The translations under genes were made by a program, and so were the position numbers. 39,447 nt of DNA from a virus, in IMG/VR virus record IMGVR_UViG_3300013119_000145, positions 1 through 39,447 of that record; one strand, written 5' to 3'. This document shows positions 21,781 through 30,480 of the stretch, one piece after another (the first letter of the stretch is position 1; the number at the start of each line of letters is the position of its first letter). The notes under the pieces were generated by a model. That model saw only the letters and a program-made list of their open reading frames with translations. It searched no databases and was not told the DNA's origin.

Positions 21781-23097
21781 ATGAAAACATTACAGCAAAT
21801 TAGAGAAGCCTCTGGCGGTAAAGAAAAATATCAAAAGTTTGTTAATACAATGCTTAAGAAGTTTGGAGTTAAGTCACCGGCTGAACTCGAAGGTGATAAA
21901 AAGAAGAAATTCTATGATGCATTGGATGCTGGATGGGATGGAGATAATGAAGAACCTGAAAAAGGTGATGTAAAAGAAGATACTATTACAGAAGCTTCTA
22001 TTGCTGGTGTTACTAAAGCGCTGGATAATCTAGCATCAAAGCCTGAATATAAGAAGATTGCTAATGCTTTAAAAGGTTTGGCAAATCCGGTTAACAAATC
22101 AGATAAAAAAGTTGCTACAGCTATCAATAAGCGTTTAAAGCAATTAGCAACTAAAGTGGATAAGAAAGCAGGTGCTAAACTATTAAAAATTGCAGACCTT
22201 GCATCTACTTATGAATCTGTTGAATTAGAAGAAGTTAAGAAAGGTGAAACATTTTCTAAGAAAGAAGCAGAAGTATATTTTAAGAAGCAATATGGTTCTA
22301 AATTCAATGCTAAGAAAATGGGTACTGAAACTGATGATAAAGGTAACAAGTATTGGATGGACAAAGGTCATTCTGGTGAGGCGGTTCCTATGAAGGAAGA
22401 AGTTGAACTTGATGAAATTAAAGAACCATTTGCGGTTATACATGTTGATACTAATGTAGTGGTTGCAACATCTTCTAGTGAAAAGGATGCTGAATATGCA
22501 GCTAAAAATCCATTAAACAAAAAGAATAAAGGTAAACTTAAAGTTGTTAAGACCCGTAAGAAACAAAATCATGGGTATGAATTTAAAGAAGCTAAACAAG
22601 TATCACTTTCAAAGAAAGGTGAATATAATTTAGTTGCTAATGGTAAGACTTCTTCTGGTATTATGTTATCATTACAATATAAAGGTAAACAAATTACTAC
22701 TGGTACTAAGAAAGATGGTATGTTTATTATGGCATTTGATGCTAAGTTCGTTAAAGATAATAAATTAGACCACGGCGCGAAAATCATTAAGAAAGGCAAG
22801 TGGACTCACGTTGGGTTTAAAACAGCTGATGATGTAATTGCTTATGCTGTTCTTGGTGGTTTATCAGAGAGTACTATTTCTGAAAAAGTTGACATGAGAA
22901 CTAAGGGTTTTAAAGAAGCAATTGCAAGATCTTTATTGTTAAAAACTAAACGTGAAGAAAAGAAGGCTAAACTTGAAGCTCAAAAACAAAAAGAAATGGA
23001 AGAAGAAATCGCCAATTCTACAGGTGTTAATATTGCAGGTGTTGATAAACCATTAGGTAAAGTTAATAAGCGTAAATCTTTTAAAGATTCTTTATAA
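21781..23097 (+). CDS. putative internal virion/head protein with capsid-targeting N-terminus
   Basis: From ATG 21781 this is a 438-residue, Lys/Glu-rich protein. The N-terminus MKTLQQIREA matches the design of T4 internal head proteins (MKTYQEFIAE-A), including a gp21-type cleavage site IRE before Ala. Additional I-x-E sequences (ITEA, ISEK) occur inside, so further processing is possible. The chain is made of charged, repetitive Lys-rich segments with no catalytic motif. I infer that it is carried in the capsid and perhaps injected. AAGGA 8 bases upstream supports this start; an in-frame ATG at 21751 lies inside the previous gene and would hide the motif. Confidence 0.65.
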   Translation: MKTLQQIREASGGKEKYQKFVNTMLKKFGVKSPAELEGDKKKKFYDALDAGWDGDNEEPEKGDVKEDTITEASIAGVTKALDNLASKPEYKKIANALKGLANPVNKSDKKVATAINKRLKQLATKVDKKAGAKLLKIADLASTYESVELEEVKKGETFSKKEAEVYFKKQYGSKFNAKKMGTETDDKGNKYWMDKGHSGEAVPMKEEVELDEIKEPFAVIHVDTNVVVATSSSEKDAEYAAKNPLNKKNKGKLKVVKTRKKQNHGYEFKEAKQVSLSKKGEYNLVANGKTSSGIMLSLQYKGKQITTGTKKDGMFIMAFDAKFVKDNKLDHGAKIIKKGKWTHVGFKTADDVIAYAVLGGLSESTISEKVDMRTKGFKEAIARSLLLKTKREEKKAKLEAQKQKEMEEEIANSTGVNIAGVDKPLGKVNKRKSFKDSL

Positions 23098-23103
23098 TAT
23101 GAA

Positions 23104-23922
23104 ATGGGTAAACCTAATACATTAGCATCTACTAAGATTGATAAAAGGGCTAGATTATATTACCATTTAAAGGATTTTTTTAAAAATCTACTGATTCACC
23201 ATGATGGCTTTGCTACAGCTGTAGCAGCACAAAATCATATCACTAAAGGCATGAAGATGATGCATGCCGATGAATCAATTGATACTATTCAGGAAAATTT
23301 AAAGTCTGTATTCTATAAAATAGCATATGAGTTGGTTCCTGATAATGCATACATACTAAACTACCCTAAACACTACTTACCACTTACATCTGAAGGTGTT
23401 AAAATTATAATGCTTGAAGATTATGAAGGTAGTGGGGGATCATGGCATTTTCGTTATGGACTATTATTACTCAATTATAAATTTGCTCAACACTCTAACC
23501 CCCTATGGTTTGCGTCTGTGTTAACCCACGAAGTAGCACACATTAGAGATATAGACGCAAATGATACAGCAGTAGAAATTAAAAGTTTAGATGAATTTAA
23601 CCCATCAAGATGGCTTAATGGAACACCTCAAGAATTAGTGGAAGTGCTTTCAGATTTTTCAATTGATGATGCCGACATGAGACTTGCCGCGGGTATGGAT
23701 AAAATTGCTAAGTATCATGAGATTAAAATCATATTAGAAGTTATTGCTAGAATACAATCAGTAATAGCACTCACTAATAAGTATCATAAATTAGAGGATG
23801 TGTTTAATAATGGCGATTATTCTATATTAACCGAAGAGGGTATTGATAGATTTGAAAAGGCTTTTTGGCCTGCAATTAAGACACCAACCAAATCAGTTAC
23901 AGTAGGTAGCATATGGGATTAA
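23104..23922 (+). CDS. HExxH zinc metalloprotease-like protein 1
   Basis: A 272-residue protein with the zinc-binding motif HEVAH at 142-146 (context SVLTHEVAHIRD), the hallmark of zincin metallopeptidases. The third zinc ligand is not certain; Asp residues follow (DIDANDTAVE). The N-terminus (KIDKRARLYYHLKDFFKNLLI) and C-terminus (KYHKLEDVF ... FWP) match the next gene, so the two are tandem duplicates. There is no signal peptide. Proteases next to an internal-head protein and a lysozyme-like gene could act on virion proteins or the cell wall; this is inference. The start lies 6 bases after the upstream stop. Confidence 0.6.
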   Translation: MGKPNTLASTKIDKRARLYYHLKDFFKNLLIHHDGFATAVAAQNHITKGMKMMHADESIDTIQENLKSVFYKIAYELVPDNAYILNYPKHYLPLTSEGVKIIMLEDYEGSGGSWHFRYGLLLLNYKFAQHSNPLWFASVLTHEVAHIRDIDANDTAVEIKSLDEFNPSRWLNGTPQELVEVLSDFSIDDADMRLAAGMDKIAKYHEIKIILEVIARIQSVIALTNKYHKLEDVFNNGDYSILTEEGIDRFEKAFWPAIKTPTKSVTVGSIWD

Positions 23923-24713
23923 TACCATTACCTAAGAAGATTGATAGAAAAGAAAGACTTCGAGTACATTTACAAAGATTCTTTAAAGACTTTAAAATAG
24001 AGCCTGAAGGTTATATTCAAAATTTTGATCATTTCTTTAGTGGATCAGAATCATTTAAATCTAAAGAAGAAGCTGAAGTTGATTTAAATAATAAGATTAA
24101 TACTATTGTTGAATCTCTAAATGAAGACTCTTATATTATGATGTATCCACAATTCTATTTGCCAATAAGCGAAGATATGCCTCAAATTATATTATCAAAA
24201 TCTATTGATGGACATAATGGTATGTATGTTCCTAGAGGTAATTGGTTAAATGTTAGTATGTATCCAGTTGGAGGAACCTTTCAATGGTTCGGGACAGTAA
24301 TTCATGAATATGCTCATGTGGGAACAAGTGCTATTGATGAATTAGATAAGGCTAGCAATGTATTAACAGCAGCATTTGAAGAATATGTATGGAATGATTG
24401 GGATAAATTAGTTACTATACCAGAAGAACAGTTCGTTGAGGCTATTAATAATAATAAGTTATCTGAAGATTATATGACTGACATGAATAGAATGTTAATG
24501 AGACAACATTTTGATATTGATAGTTATACTCAAAAGATGGCTAAGATTGATGAGTTATTTGTTAGACTTAAAACTAATATAGCTGTGTCTAATCATTATC
24601 ATAATTTAAATGATGTATATGATACACACCCATTTACAGATAAAATGGTATATTTGTTAAGTCAATTTTGTTGGCCCGATACCAAACCTATTGTTATGGA
24701 GACAAATAAATGA
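23913..24713 (+). CDS. HExxH zinc metalloprotease-like protein 2
   Basis: A 266-residue tandem paralogue of the previous gene, with HEYAH at 131-135 (VIHEYAHVGTSAIDE). The GTSAIDE just after the motif recalls the GTxD part of aspzincins (M35-type peptidases), but spacing is shorter, so I do not assign it. Shared landmarks with copy 1 include MYPQFYLPIS, matching NYPKHYLPLT, HYHNLNDVY, and FCWPDTKP. It overlaps copy 1 by 10 bases and the transglycosylase gene by 4 (ATGA). Divergence between the copies is large, so the duplication is not recent or the two act on different targets. Confidence 0.6.
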   Translation: MGLIPLPKKIDRKERLRVHLQRFFKDFKIEPEGYIQNFDHFFSGSESFKSKEEAEVDLNNKINTIVESLNEDSYIMMYPQFYLPISEDMPQIILSKSIDGHNGMYVPRGNWLNVSMYPVGGTFQWFGTVIHEYAHVGTSAIDELDKASNVLTAAFEEYVWNDWDKLVTIPEEQFVEAINNNKLSEDYMTDMNRMLMRQHFDIDSYTQKMAKIDELFVRLKTNIAVSNHYHNLNDVYDTHPFTDKMVYLLSQFCWPDTKPIVMETNK

Positions 24714-25438
24714 TATTGTTTGCTATACCTAAACTTGCTAAACATAATAATACCTGTTTACTTTGTGTTGATAAGAAGCAACGTAAACAAAACCTTAAAG
24801 AGACTACGGCCGGTTGGGTTCATGAAGCTATTGAATTATCATATGATGATATATTAAGATTCAATAAGTCTGGAAATACTACTGAAGATAACTTTGACTT
24901 TAGTAATTATAAAGCAGGTGTTCTTTGGTGGGCAGATAATGTTGCTGGTATGGAATCAGATTGGCGTAAAGATGTAATGAATACTGATAAGAAAGGTAAT
25001 ACAGCATACGGATATACCCAAATAACTGCAGCTACTCTACCTACAATGGTTAATCTTTGGGTTAATGCAGTTGAAAGATACAATAGATCTGCAGGTAAAA
25101 GAAGATGGACTCCAATGAGTACTTTATCTAATTTCAATGATAAAAAGAAAGTACCTGATTGGATTAAAGATTTAAAAGGTGTTAAGGACCACGTTAAAGC
25201 AATTGATACTTTATCATATGACCAAGTGCTTGCTTTAACTATCATACACGCAAGGTCTAAAACAAAAGATGAAGATTGGATAGCATTACAAAATGGTAAT
25301 GAAGCTTCATGCAAAACTTTATATAATTATGGGCATCATACTAAACCAGACGCTAATACCATTGCAAGATCAAAGCAATTCTTTATATGCCAAAAAACAA
25401 AGAAAGATACATCTTCATGGTTTGATGTTTTCAAATGA
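24710..25438 (+). CDS. transglycosylase/lysozyme-like protein
   Basis: A 242-residue protein with an SLT-type signature: a Glu in MESDWRKDV (E82) as likely catalytic acid, and GNTAYGYTQIT (96-106), equivalent to the conserved 'G-x-x-GY-x-Q-I' of lytic transglycosylases and goose-type lysozymes. The role would be cutting peptidoglycan at lysis or during entry. The N-terminus has a CxxC (C16, C19) of unknown purpose and is not a clear signal peptide. It is the last gene before the neck genes; its stop is immediately followed by a late promoter. Whether it is an endolysin or a tail-associated enzyme cannot be settled here. Confidence 0.65.
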   Translation: MILFAIPKLAKHNNTCLLCVDKKQRKQNLKETTAGWVHEAIELSYDDILRFNKSGNTTEDNFDFSNYKAGVLWWADNVAGMESDWRKDVMNTDKKGNTAYGYTQITAATLPTMVNLWVNAVERYNRSAGKRRWTPMSTLSNFNDKKKVPDWIKDLKGVKDHVKAIDTLSYDQVLALTIIHARSKTKDEDWIALQNGNEASCKTLYNYGHHTKPDANTIARSKQFFICQKTKKDTSSWFDVFK

Positions 25439-25446
25439 TATAAATA
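25439..25446 (+). promoter_or_regulatory. T4-type late promoter (TATAAATA) before gene 13
   Basis: An exact TATAAATA directly after the stop of the transglycosylase-like gene and 22 bases before the neck gene at 25469. ATAGGAA (25456-25462) gives the ribosome-binding site. Confidence 0.8.
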
Positions 25447-25468
25447 AGACTATAGAATAGGAACAATT

Positions 25469-26212
25469 ATGGCCATAGTAACAAATAGAGTAGAATTAGT
25501 AGATTATTGTATGCGATCTTTAGGAGCTCCAGTAATTGAAATCAATGTTGATGAAGATCAGGTTGATGATCGTATTGATGAAGCATTAGAATACTATCAA
25601 ATGTTTCATGATGATGCTGTTATTCGTAATTACTTTAAACATCAGTTAACATCAACAGATATTAGCAATAGTTATATTACAATGCCTGATGGTATTACAT
25701 CTGTTACTAAACTAATTAAACATGGTGCTGAAATGGGTGATTCATTATTTGACGTTAAGTATCATATGAGACTTCAAGATGTATTTGCAATTGGTGGTCT
25801 AGGCTCAAACATGCAATCATATGTTCAACGTATGGAAAACATGGAATTAATTGACGGAGCTTTAAATTCAACAGAGTTACTTAGATTTAATAGACATATG
25901 AATAGACTTCACATTGATGAAGGCTTTGATGGACTTGAGGTGGGTGATTATATTGTTGTTGAGGGATACCAAATTGTAGATCCACAAACATATACAGATG
26001 TATACAATGATATGTTCCTAAAGAGATATGCCACTGTACTTATTAAAAGACAATGGGGTTTAAATATGATGAAATTTGATGGCTTCCAACTGCCAGGTGG
26101 TATCACTATGAATGGTAGACAAATGTATGAAGATGCTATTGAAGAAATTACTAAATTGGAAGAAGAAATGCAACTGGCATGGCAAGCACCAGACAATTTC
26201 TTAATGGGCTAG
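25469..26212 (+). CDS. 13: neck protein gp13
   Basis: A 247-residue homologue of T4 gp13, which with gp14 forms the neck that closes the filled head and joins it to the tail. The N-terminal half (ELVDYCMRSLGAPVIEINVDEDQVDDRIDEAL) is the strongly conserved part of the family. It is shorter than T4 gp13 (about 309). The identification is supported by the following genes in T4 order (14, 15, 16, 17). It has its own late promoter and is followed by gp14 after 1 base. Confidence 0.9.
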   Translation: MAIVTNRVELVDYCMRSLGAPVIEINVDEDQVDDRIDEALEYYQMFHDDAVIRNYFKHQLTSTDISNSYITMPDGITSVTKLIKHGAEMGDSLFDVKYHMRLQDVFAIGGLGSNMQSYVQRMENMELIDGALNSTELLRFNRHMNRLHIDEGFDGLEVGDYIVVEGYQIVDPQTYTDVYNDMFLKRYATVLIKRQWGLNMMKFDGFQLPGGITMNGRQMYEDAIEEITKLEEEMQLAWQAPDNFLMG

Positions 26213-26213
26213 C

Positions 26214-27152
26214 ATGGCAACTTCTGTTTATTTCTCAGGTAAAGTAAAATCTGAACAAAACTTATATGAAGATTTAGTGATTGAATCATTAAAGATCTTT
26301 GGGCAAGATGTTGTATACATTCCAAGGGAACAGATATCCCACGATGATATATTAAACGAATCATTTGCAAGATTTAAAGATGGATATCCACTGGAGATGT
26401 GGATTGAAAATATTGATGGTTTCGAAGGTGATGGTTCCCTTATGTCTAAATTTGGTCTTGAAATTAGAGATCAAGCAACATTTGTTGTTGCCAAAAAGAG
26501 ATGGAGACAAGCTGTTGGGACACATTTAACAGAGGCAGTAGGTAATGATACTTCATTTAAACCTGCCGAAGGTGATTTACTATATCTAACTATGTCTGAT
26601 AGAATATTTGAAATTAGATACGTAGATAATAAAGATCCTTTTTACCAACTCCAAGATTTTGCAGTATATAAAATGCAATGTGAGTTATTTGAATACAATG
26701 ACGAGGAATTTGATACTGGATATGATGCAATTGACAGAATAGAAACAATGAACGCAACTTCATATACTTATTCTATGAATGCTGGATCCGGAGACTATTC
26801 TATAGGAGAAACCGTTATTCAATGGACTGGTAATAATGAAGTAGATGGTACTCCAATTAATATCGAAGGTGAAGTTGCTGCTTGGGAAGACTTAGGTGCT
26901 GATACAGGTAACCTAACTATTGTATCCCATAAGGCAACTGATGGAACATTTAAGAAGTTCTATGAATCTGATGATACCCTTAAGGTGGTAACTGGCACAG
27001 AATCCGGTACAGTATATAATGTACAATCAACTACTGTTGCTAATAAGACTAATTATAATAGAGAAGTTTATAATGATAATGATATCTTCCAAACTGAAGC
27101 AGATGATATTATAGACTGGACTGAATCTAACCCATTTGGAGATCCCCATTAA
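26214..27152 (+). CDS. 14: neck protein gp14
   Basis: A 312-residue homologue of T4 gp14, partner of gp13 in the head-tail neck. The N-terminus (YEDLVIESLKIFGQDVVYIPRE) and the FGLEIRDQATFVVAKKRW segment are typical. It is longer than T4 gp14 (about 256); the additional length lies after ~180, a Gly/Asp/Thr-rich beta-like region (for example GDYSIGETVIQWTG) probably forming an added domain. Start and stop fit closely between 13 and 15, so the set is cotranscribed from the promoter at 25439. Confidence 0.88.
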   Translation: MATSVYFSGKVKSEQNLYEDLVIESLKIFGQDVVYIPREQISHDDILNESFARFKDGYPLEMWIENIDGFEGDGSLMSKFGLEIRDQATFVVAKKRWRQAVGTHLTEAVGNDTSFKPAEGDLLYLTMSDRIFEIRYVDNKDPFYQLQDFAVYKMQCELFEYNDEEFDTGYDAIDRIETMNATSYTYSMNAGSGDYSIGETVIQWTGNNEVDGTPINIEGEVAAWEDLGADTGNLTIVSHKATDGTFKKFYESDDTLKVVTGTESGTVYNVQSTTVANKTNYNREVYNDNDIFQTEADDIIDWTESNPFGDPH

Positions 27153-27154
27153 AA

Positions 27155-27886
27155 ATGTTTGAGAATCATTTCTATAACGAATCAACAAGACGTATGGTAT
27201 CTGTGTTCGGATCTTTGTTTAATGATATAAAGGTTCGCAAGGTAGACTCTGCGGGTAATGTATTACAAGAAATTAAAGTACCTCTTGCTTATGGCCCTCG
27301 CCAGAAGTTCTTGGCTAGACTTAGGGAAAATACTAATGATCCAACTATGGCACTCAAGCTTCCGAGAATATCATTTGAAATATCTGATATGACCTATGAT
27401 GGGAGTGCAAAACTAAATAGAAATAAGAAATTTGCTCATGTTGTTGCTGGTGATCCTAAAAATAGAAAATCACTTGGTGCACCTGCCGTATATAAAGTAG
27501 GCTTCGAACTTAATATATTATCGAAGACACAAGATGAAGCATTACAAATTATGGAGCAGATTCTACCTTTGTTCCAACCAGATTATACAGTGACTATTAA
27601 AGATATACCAGAAATGGATTTAACTTCTGACGTGCCTATTATTCTTACCGGGGTTGCAATGAATGATGAATATGAAGGTGATTTGGTAGAACGTAGAGCA
27701 GTTGTATATACATTATCTTTTGAAACGCGTATACGATACTATATGGGCATTCAGGAAAGAGGTATTATTGAGAAAACAGAAGTATACTATAAAGATACAG
27801 ATTCAAGAGAAAATATAGAAGTACAAAAGGTTGATGGAACAACAACACCATATACGGAGACAATAGACTTTTTTAACGAACCGTAG
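27155..27886 (+). CDS. 15: tail sheath stabiliser / completion protein gp15
   Basis: A 243-residue homologue of T4 gp15, which caps the finished tail and connects it to the neck. FENHFYNESTRRMVSVFGSLFNDI and PLAYGPRQKFLARL are clear family landmarks, and 'RIRYYMGIQERGIIEKTEVYY' near the C-terminus also fits. Slightly shorter than T4 (about 272). It begins 2 bases after gene 14 and is followed by the small terminase, in T4 order. Confidence 0.9.
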   Translation: MFENHFYNESTRRMVSVFGSLFNDIKVRKVDSAGNVLQEIKVPLAYGPRQKFLARLRENTNDPTMALKLPRISFEISDMTYDGSAKLNRNKKFAHVVAGDPKNRKSLGAPAVYKVGFELNILSKTQDEALQIMEQILPLFQPDYTVTIKDIPEMDLTSDVPIILTGVAMNDEYEGDLVERRAVVYTLSFETRIRYYMGIQERGIIEKTEVYYKDTDSRENIEVQKVDGTTTPYTETIDFFNEP

Positions 27887-27895
27887 GAATATATT

Positions 27896-28237
27896 ATGAG
27901 TGATGATTTAGATAATGATTATGTAAAGATCAAAAGAAATCTCTTTGATCTAACCGACCAAGGTACTGAAGCTATTGAGTTAATGATGGAATTAGCTCGT
28001 GAATCAGAACACCCTAGGGCCTTTGAAGTACTCGGCCAGCTTATCAAACAAAATGCAGAGATTGGTGAAAAGATCTTAAAGATGCATAAGACTAAAAAGG
28101 AAGTTGAAAAAGTCGATGATAAACCAGCGCTAGAAGATAAAGGAGTTACTAATAATAATGTATTCATTGGGTCGACTGCTGACCTACAAAAAATGCTTCG
28201 TGATGAGATCGTGATTAATGCAACCAAAGAAGATTAG
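27896..28237 (+). CDS. 16: small terminase subunit gp16
   Basis: A 113-residue homologue of T4 gp16, which recognises DNA for packaging and stimulates gp17. The central helical hairpin (EAIELMMELARESEHPRAFEVLGQLIKQNAEIGEKIL) is the conserved coiled-coil core; N- and C-termini are shorter than in T4 (about 164 in all). The C-terminal VFIGSTADLQKML is typical of marine relatives. It overlaps the methyltransferase gene by 20 bases, so that insert is translationally tied to it. Confidence 0.88.
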   Translation: MSDDLDNDYVKIKRNLFDLTDQGTEAIELMMELARESEHPRAFEVLGQLIKQNAEIGEKILKMHKTKKEVEKVDDKPALEDKGVTNNNVFIGSTADLQKMLRDEIVINATKED

Positions 28238-28844
28238 GCCATATAATAAGAATATAAAACTGGCTATATATGATGAGATGCAAAAACATTATGATATAAT
28301 GTTAGATGAAAAACTCGATATGCATATACCTAGAATATGGTATGATAAACGAGTTATGTTCAAGGATATAGTATATTATATTGATATCTTATATGAAAAC
28401 AATCCAGGTAAAGTTGCTGATATTGGTGCGGGTGCTAATATATGGGTTGATTGGTTCCCTAATATCATAGCATTTGAGCCGGATGCTAGAAATCATTATA
28501 CAAATTTACCTGATTATACTACTAAATTTGATTATAATTTTGTAACACAACATATAAATAATTTCGATTGTGCTTTAGCTATTAATAGTTTACATTATAC
28601 ATCATTTGATAAAGTAAAAAATACTATTAAACTTGCGTTGAATATAGTAGAGGATAGATTTTTATTTACATTTAATCTTAGAATGTTATGTAAAAGATCT
28701 AATATAGAATATGATTATCAAATGGCTTTGTATAAACTATTAAATCTTCTACCTAAAGATAATATAGTTATGTTAGATTGGACTGATGATGAAGAAATAG
28801 GACCTATAAACGGTCACGTGAGAATAATTTATGAAACTGGATAA
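28218..28844 (+). CDS. SAM-dependent methyltransferase-like protein between 16 and 17
   Basis: A 208-residue class I methyltransferase-like protein. Motif I is VADIGAGANIWVDWF (DIGAGAN at 68-74) and the acidic end of strand 2 is FEPD (86-89). Later, FDCALAINSLHY occupies the motif IV position. The target is unknown; there is no DPPY-type motif, so DNA adenine methylation is not favoured. It is not present between 16 and 17 in T4. It overlaps both terminase genes (20 and 14 bases), which means that it must be expressed with packaging proteins. Confidence 0.6.
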   Translation: MQPKKIRPYNKNIKLAIYDEMQKHYDIMLDEKLDMHIPRIWYDKRVMFKDIVYYIDILYENNPGKVADIGAGANIWVDWFPNIIAFEPDARNHYTNLPDYTTKFDYNFVTQHINNFDCALAINSLHYTSFDKVKNTIKLALNIVEDRFLFTFNLRMLCKRSNIEYDYQMALYKLLNLLPKDNIVMLDWTDDEEIGPINGHVRIIYETG

Positions 28845-30405
28845 TAGTTACTTAGGTAACCCAAATGTTAGGGGAAGTGATGAACCTGATAATTGGACTA
28901 AAGAAAATATAATAGAATATAAAAAGTGTATGGAAGATCCTGTATACTTTGCAGAGAACTATTGTAAGGTTATTCACGTTGACCATGGCTTAGTACCATT
29001 TGAATTATATGACTATCAACGTGAGATGTTTAAAACATTCAATGAAAATCGTTTCGTCGTTGTACTTGCATGTAGACAATCAGGTAAATCTATATCAACC
29101 GTGGCATATCTATTATGGTATATACTATTCCAAGGTGAACAAGTTGTCGGTATCCTCGCTAATAAAGGTGATACTGCAAGAGAAATGCTATCTCGTATTA
29201 CTCTCATGTTGGAAAACATACCATTTTTTCTCCAGCCAGGTTGTAAAGCATTAAATAAAGGTTCAATTGAATTCTGTAATAACTCTAAGATTGTAGCAAG
29301 GGCTACTTCATCAAGCTCTATTCGTGGTATGTCTATGAACCTGGTATATCTAGATGAGTTTGCTTTTGTAGAAAGAGATGAGGAGTTTTATACTTCAACA
29401 TATCCGGTTATCTCCTCTGGTAAATCAACAAAGATTATTATTACATCTACACGTAACGGTGTTAACAATAGATTTAATAAGATATATGAAGGCGCAGTTC
29501 AAGGTACTAATGAATTTAAACCATTTAGAGTAGACTGGTGGGACGTACCTGGAAGAGATGAGGAATGGAAACGTATGACCATTGCTAATACTTCTCTTAT
29601 GCAATTCAAACAAGAATTTGGTAATGAAGTTATTGGTGCGGGTGATACACTTATTACGCCTGAAGTGCTTATTGGTTTGACAGCAGTGGATCCTATTGCT
29701 ATAAATCATGGTGGTAACTTAAAGATGTATTCAGACCCAGAAGAAGGCCATAATTATATTATGACGGTTGATGTATCACACGGTAGAGGTCAAGACTATT
29801 CTACATTTACTGTTATTGATGTAACATCAAAGCCATTTAAGCAGACATGTACTTATAGAGATAATATGGTATCACCTTTGTTATATCCAGATATTATATA
29901 CAAATATGCTAAACATTACAATGATGCTTATGTTGTTGTTGAAAACAATGATGCTGGTCAGGTAGTATGTAATGGACTATATTATGAATTAGAATATGAA
30001 AATGTATATGTAGAATCAATGGTTAAATCAGCAGGTGTTGGTGTTCGTATGACAACAAAGACTAAACGAATAGGTTGTTCAAACATTAAAGATATTATTG
30101 AACAAGGCGAATTAAGTATTATTGATGCTGAAACAATTATAGAATGTTCTTCATTTGTTGCTAAAGGTAAGTCATATGAAGCAGAGCATAATGGGCACGA
30201 TGACCTAATGATGAACCTTGTTATGTTTGGTTGGTTTACATCAACCGGGTTCTTCCAAGAAGCAACAGATATTAATATGAAAAATTTATTATATAAAGAA
30301 AAGGTTAGGCAAATTGAAGATGATATGATACCAGCTGGTATATTCCATAATGAAAGCATAGAAGATAGTCCTATGGGGCCTGGCTGGGAAATTTGGAAAG
30401 GGTAG
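28831..30405 (+). CDS. 17: large terminase subunit gp17
   Basis: A 524-residue DNA-packaging motor and nuclease, homologous to T4 gp17. The ATPase has Walker A ACRQSGKS (80-87), Walker B LVYLDE (171-176) and the coupling motif TSTR (about 205-208). The C-terminal RNase H-like nuclease has its first Asp in MTVDVSHGRGQD (D314), an acidic residue in VVVENNDAG (E371) and the HDDLMMN segment near 450. Shorter than T4 (about 610), mostly at the ends. It works on the portal gp20 to fill heads and cuts concatemers. Confidence 0.95.
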   Translation: MKLDNSYLGNPNVRGSDEPDNWTKENIIEYKKCMEDPVYFAENYCKVIHVDHGLVPFELYDYQREMFKTFNENRFVVVLACRQSGKSISTVAYLLWYILFQGEQVVGILANKGDTAREMLSRITLMLENIPFFLQPGCKALNKGSIEFCNNSKIVARATSSSSIRGMSMNLVYLDEFAFVERDEEFYTSTYPVISSGKSTKIIITSTRNGVNNRFNKIYEGAVQGTNEFKPFRVDWWDVPGRDEEWKRMTIANTSLMQFKQEFGNEVIGAGDTLITPEVLIGLTAVDPIAINHGGNLKMYSDPEEGHNYIMTVDVSHGRGQDYSTFTVIDVTSKPFKQTCTYRDNMVSPLLYPDIIYKYAKHYNDAYVVVENNDAGQVVCNGLYYELEYENVYVESMVKSAGVGVRMTTKTKRIGCSNIKDIIEQGELSIIDAETIIECSSFVAKGKSYEAEHNGHDDLMMNLVMFGWFTSTGFFQEATDINMKNLLYKEKVRQIEDDMIPAGIFHNESIEDSPMGPGWEIWKG

Positions 30406-30409
30406 GTAT

Positions 30410-30417
30410 TATAAATA
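30410..30417 (+). promoter_or_regulatory. T4-type late promoter (TATAAATA) before gene 18
   Basis: An exact TATAAATA in the 75-base gap after gene 17 and 63 bases before the sheath gene. TAGGAGAA (30470-30477) is the ribosome-binding site of gene 18. Confidence 0.82.
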
Positions 30418-30480
30418 ACTATATTGAATAAATTCGTATTATGAAATTTTTAACATATTAATCTTTGATAGGAGAATTAA

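Noticed and set aside
27919-30359. Several 70-125-codon minus-strand frames opposite terminase genes
   Set aside because: All are opposite well-supported packaging genes and show no features of real genes.
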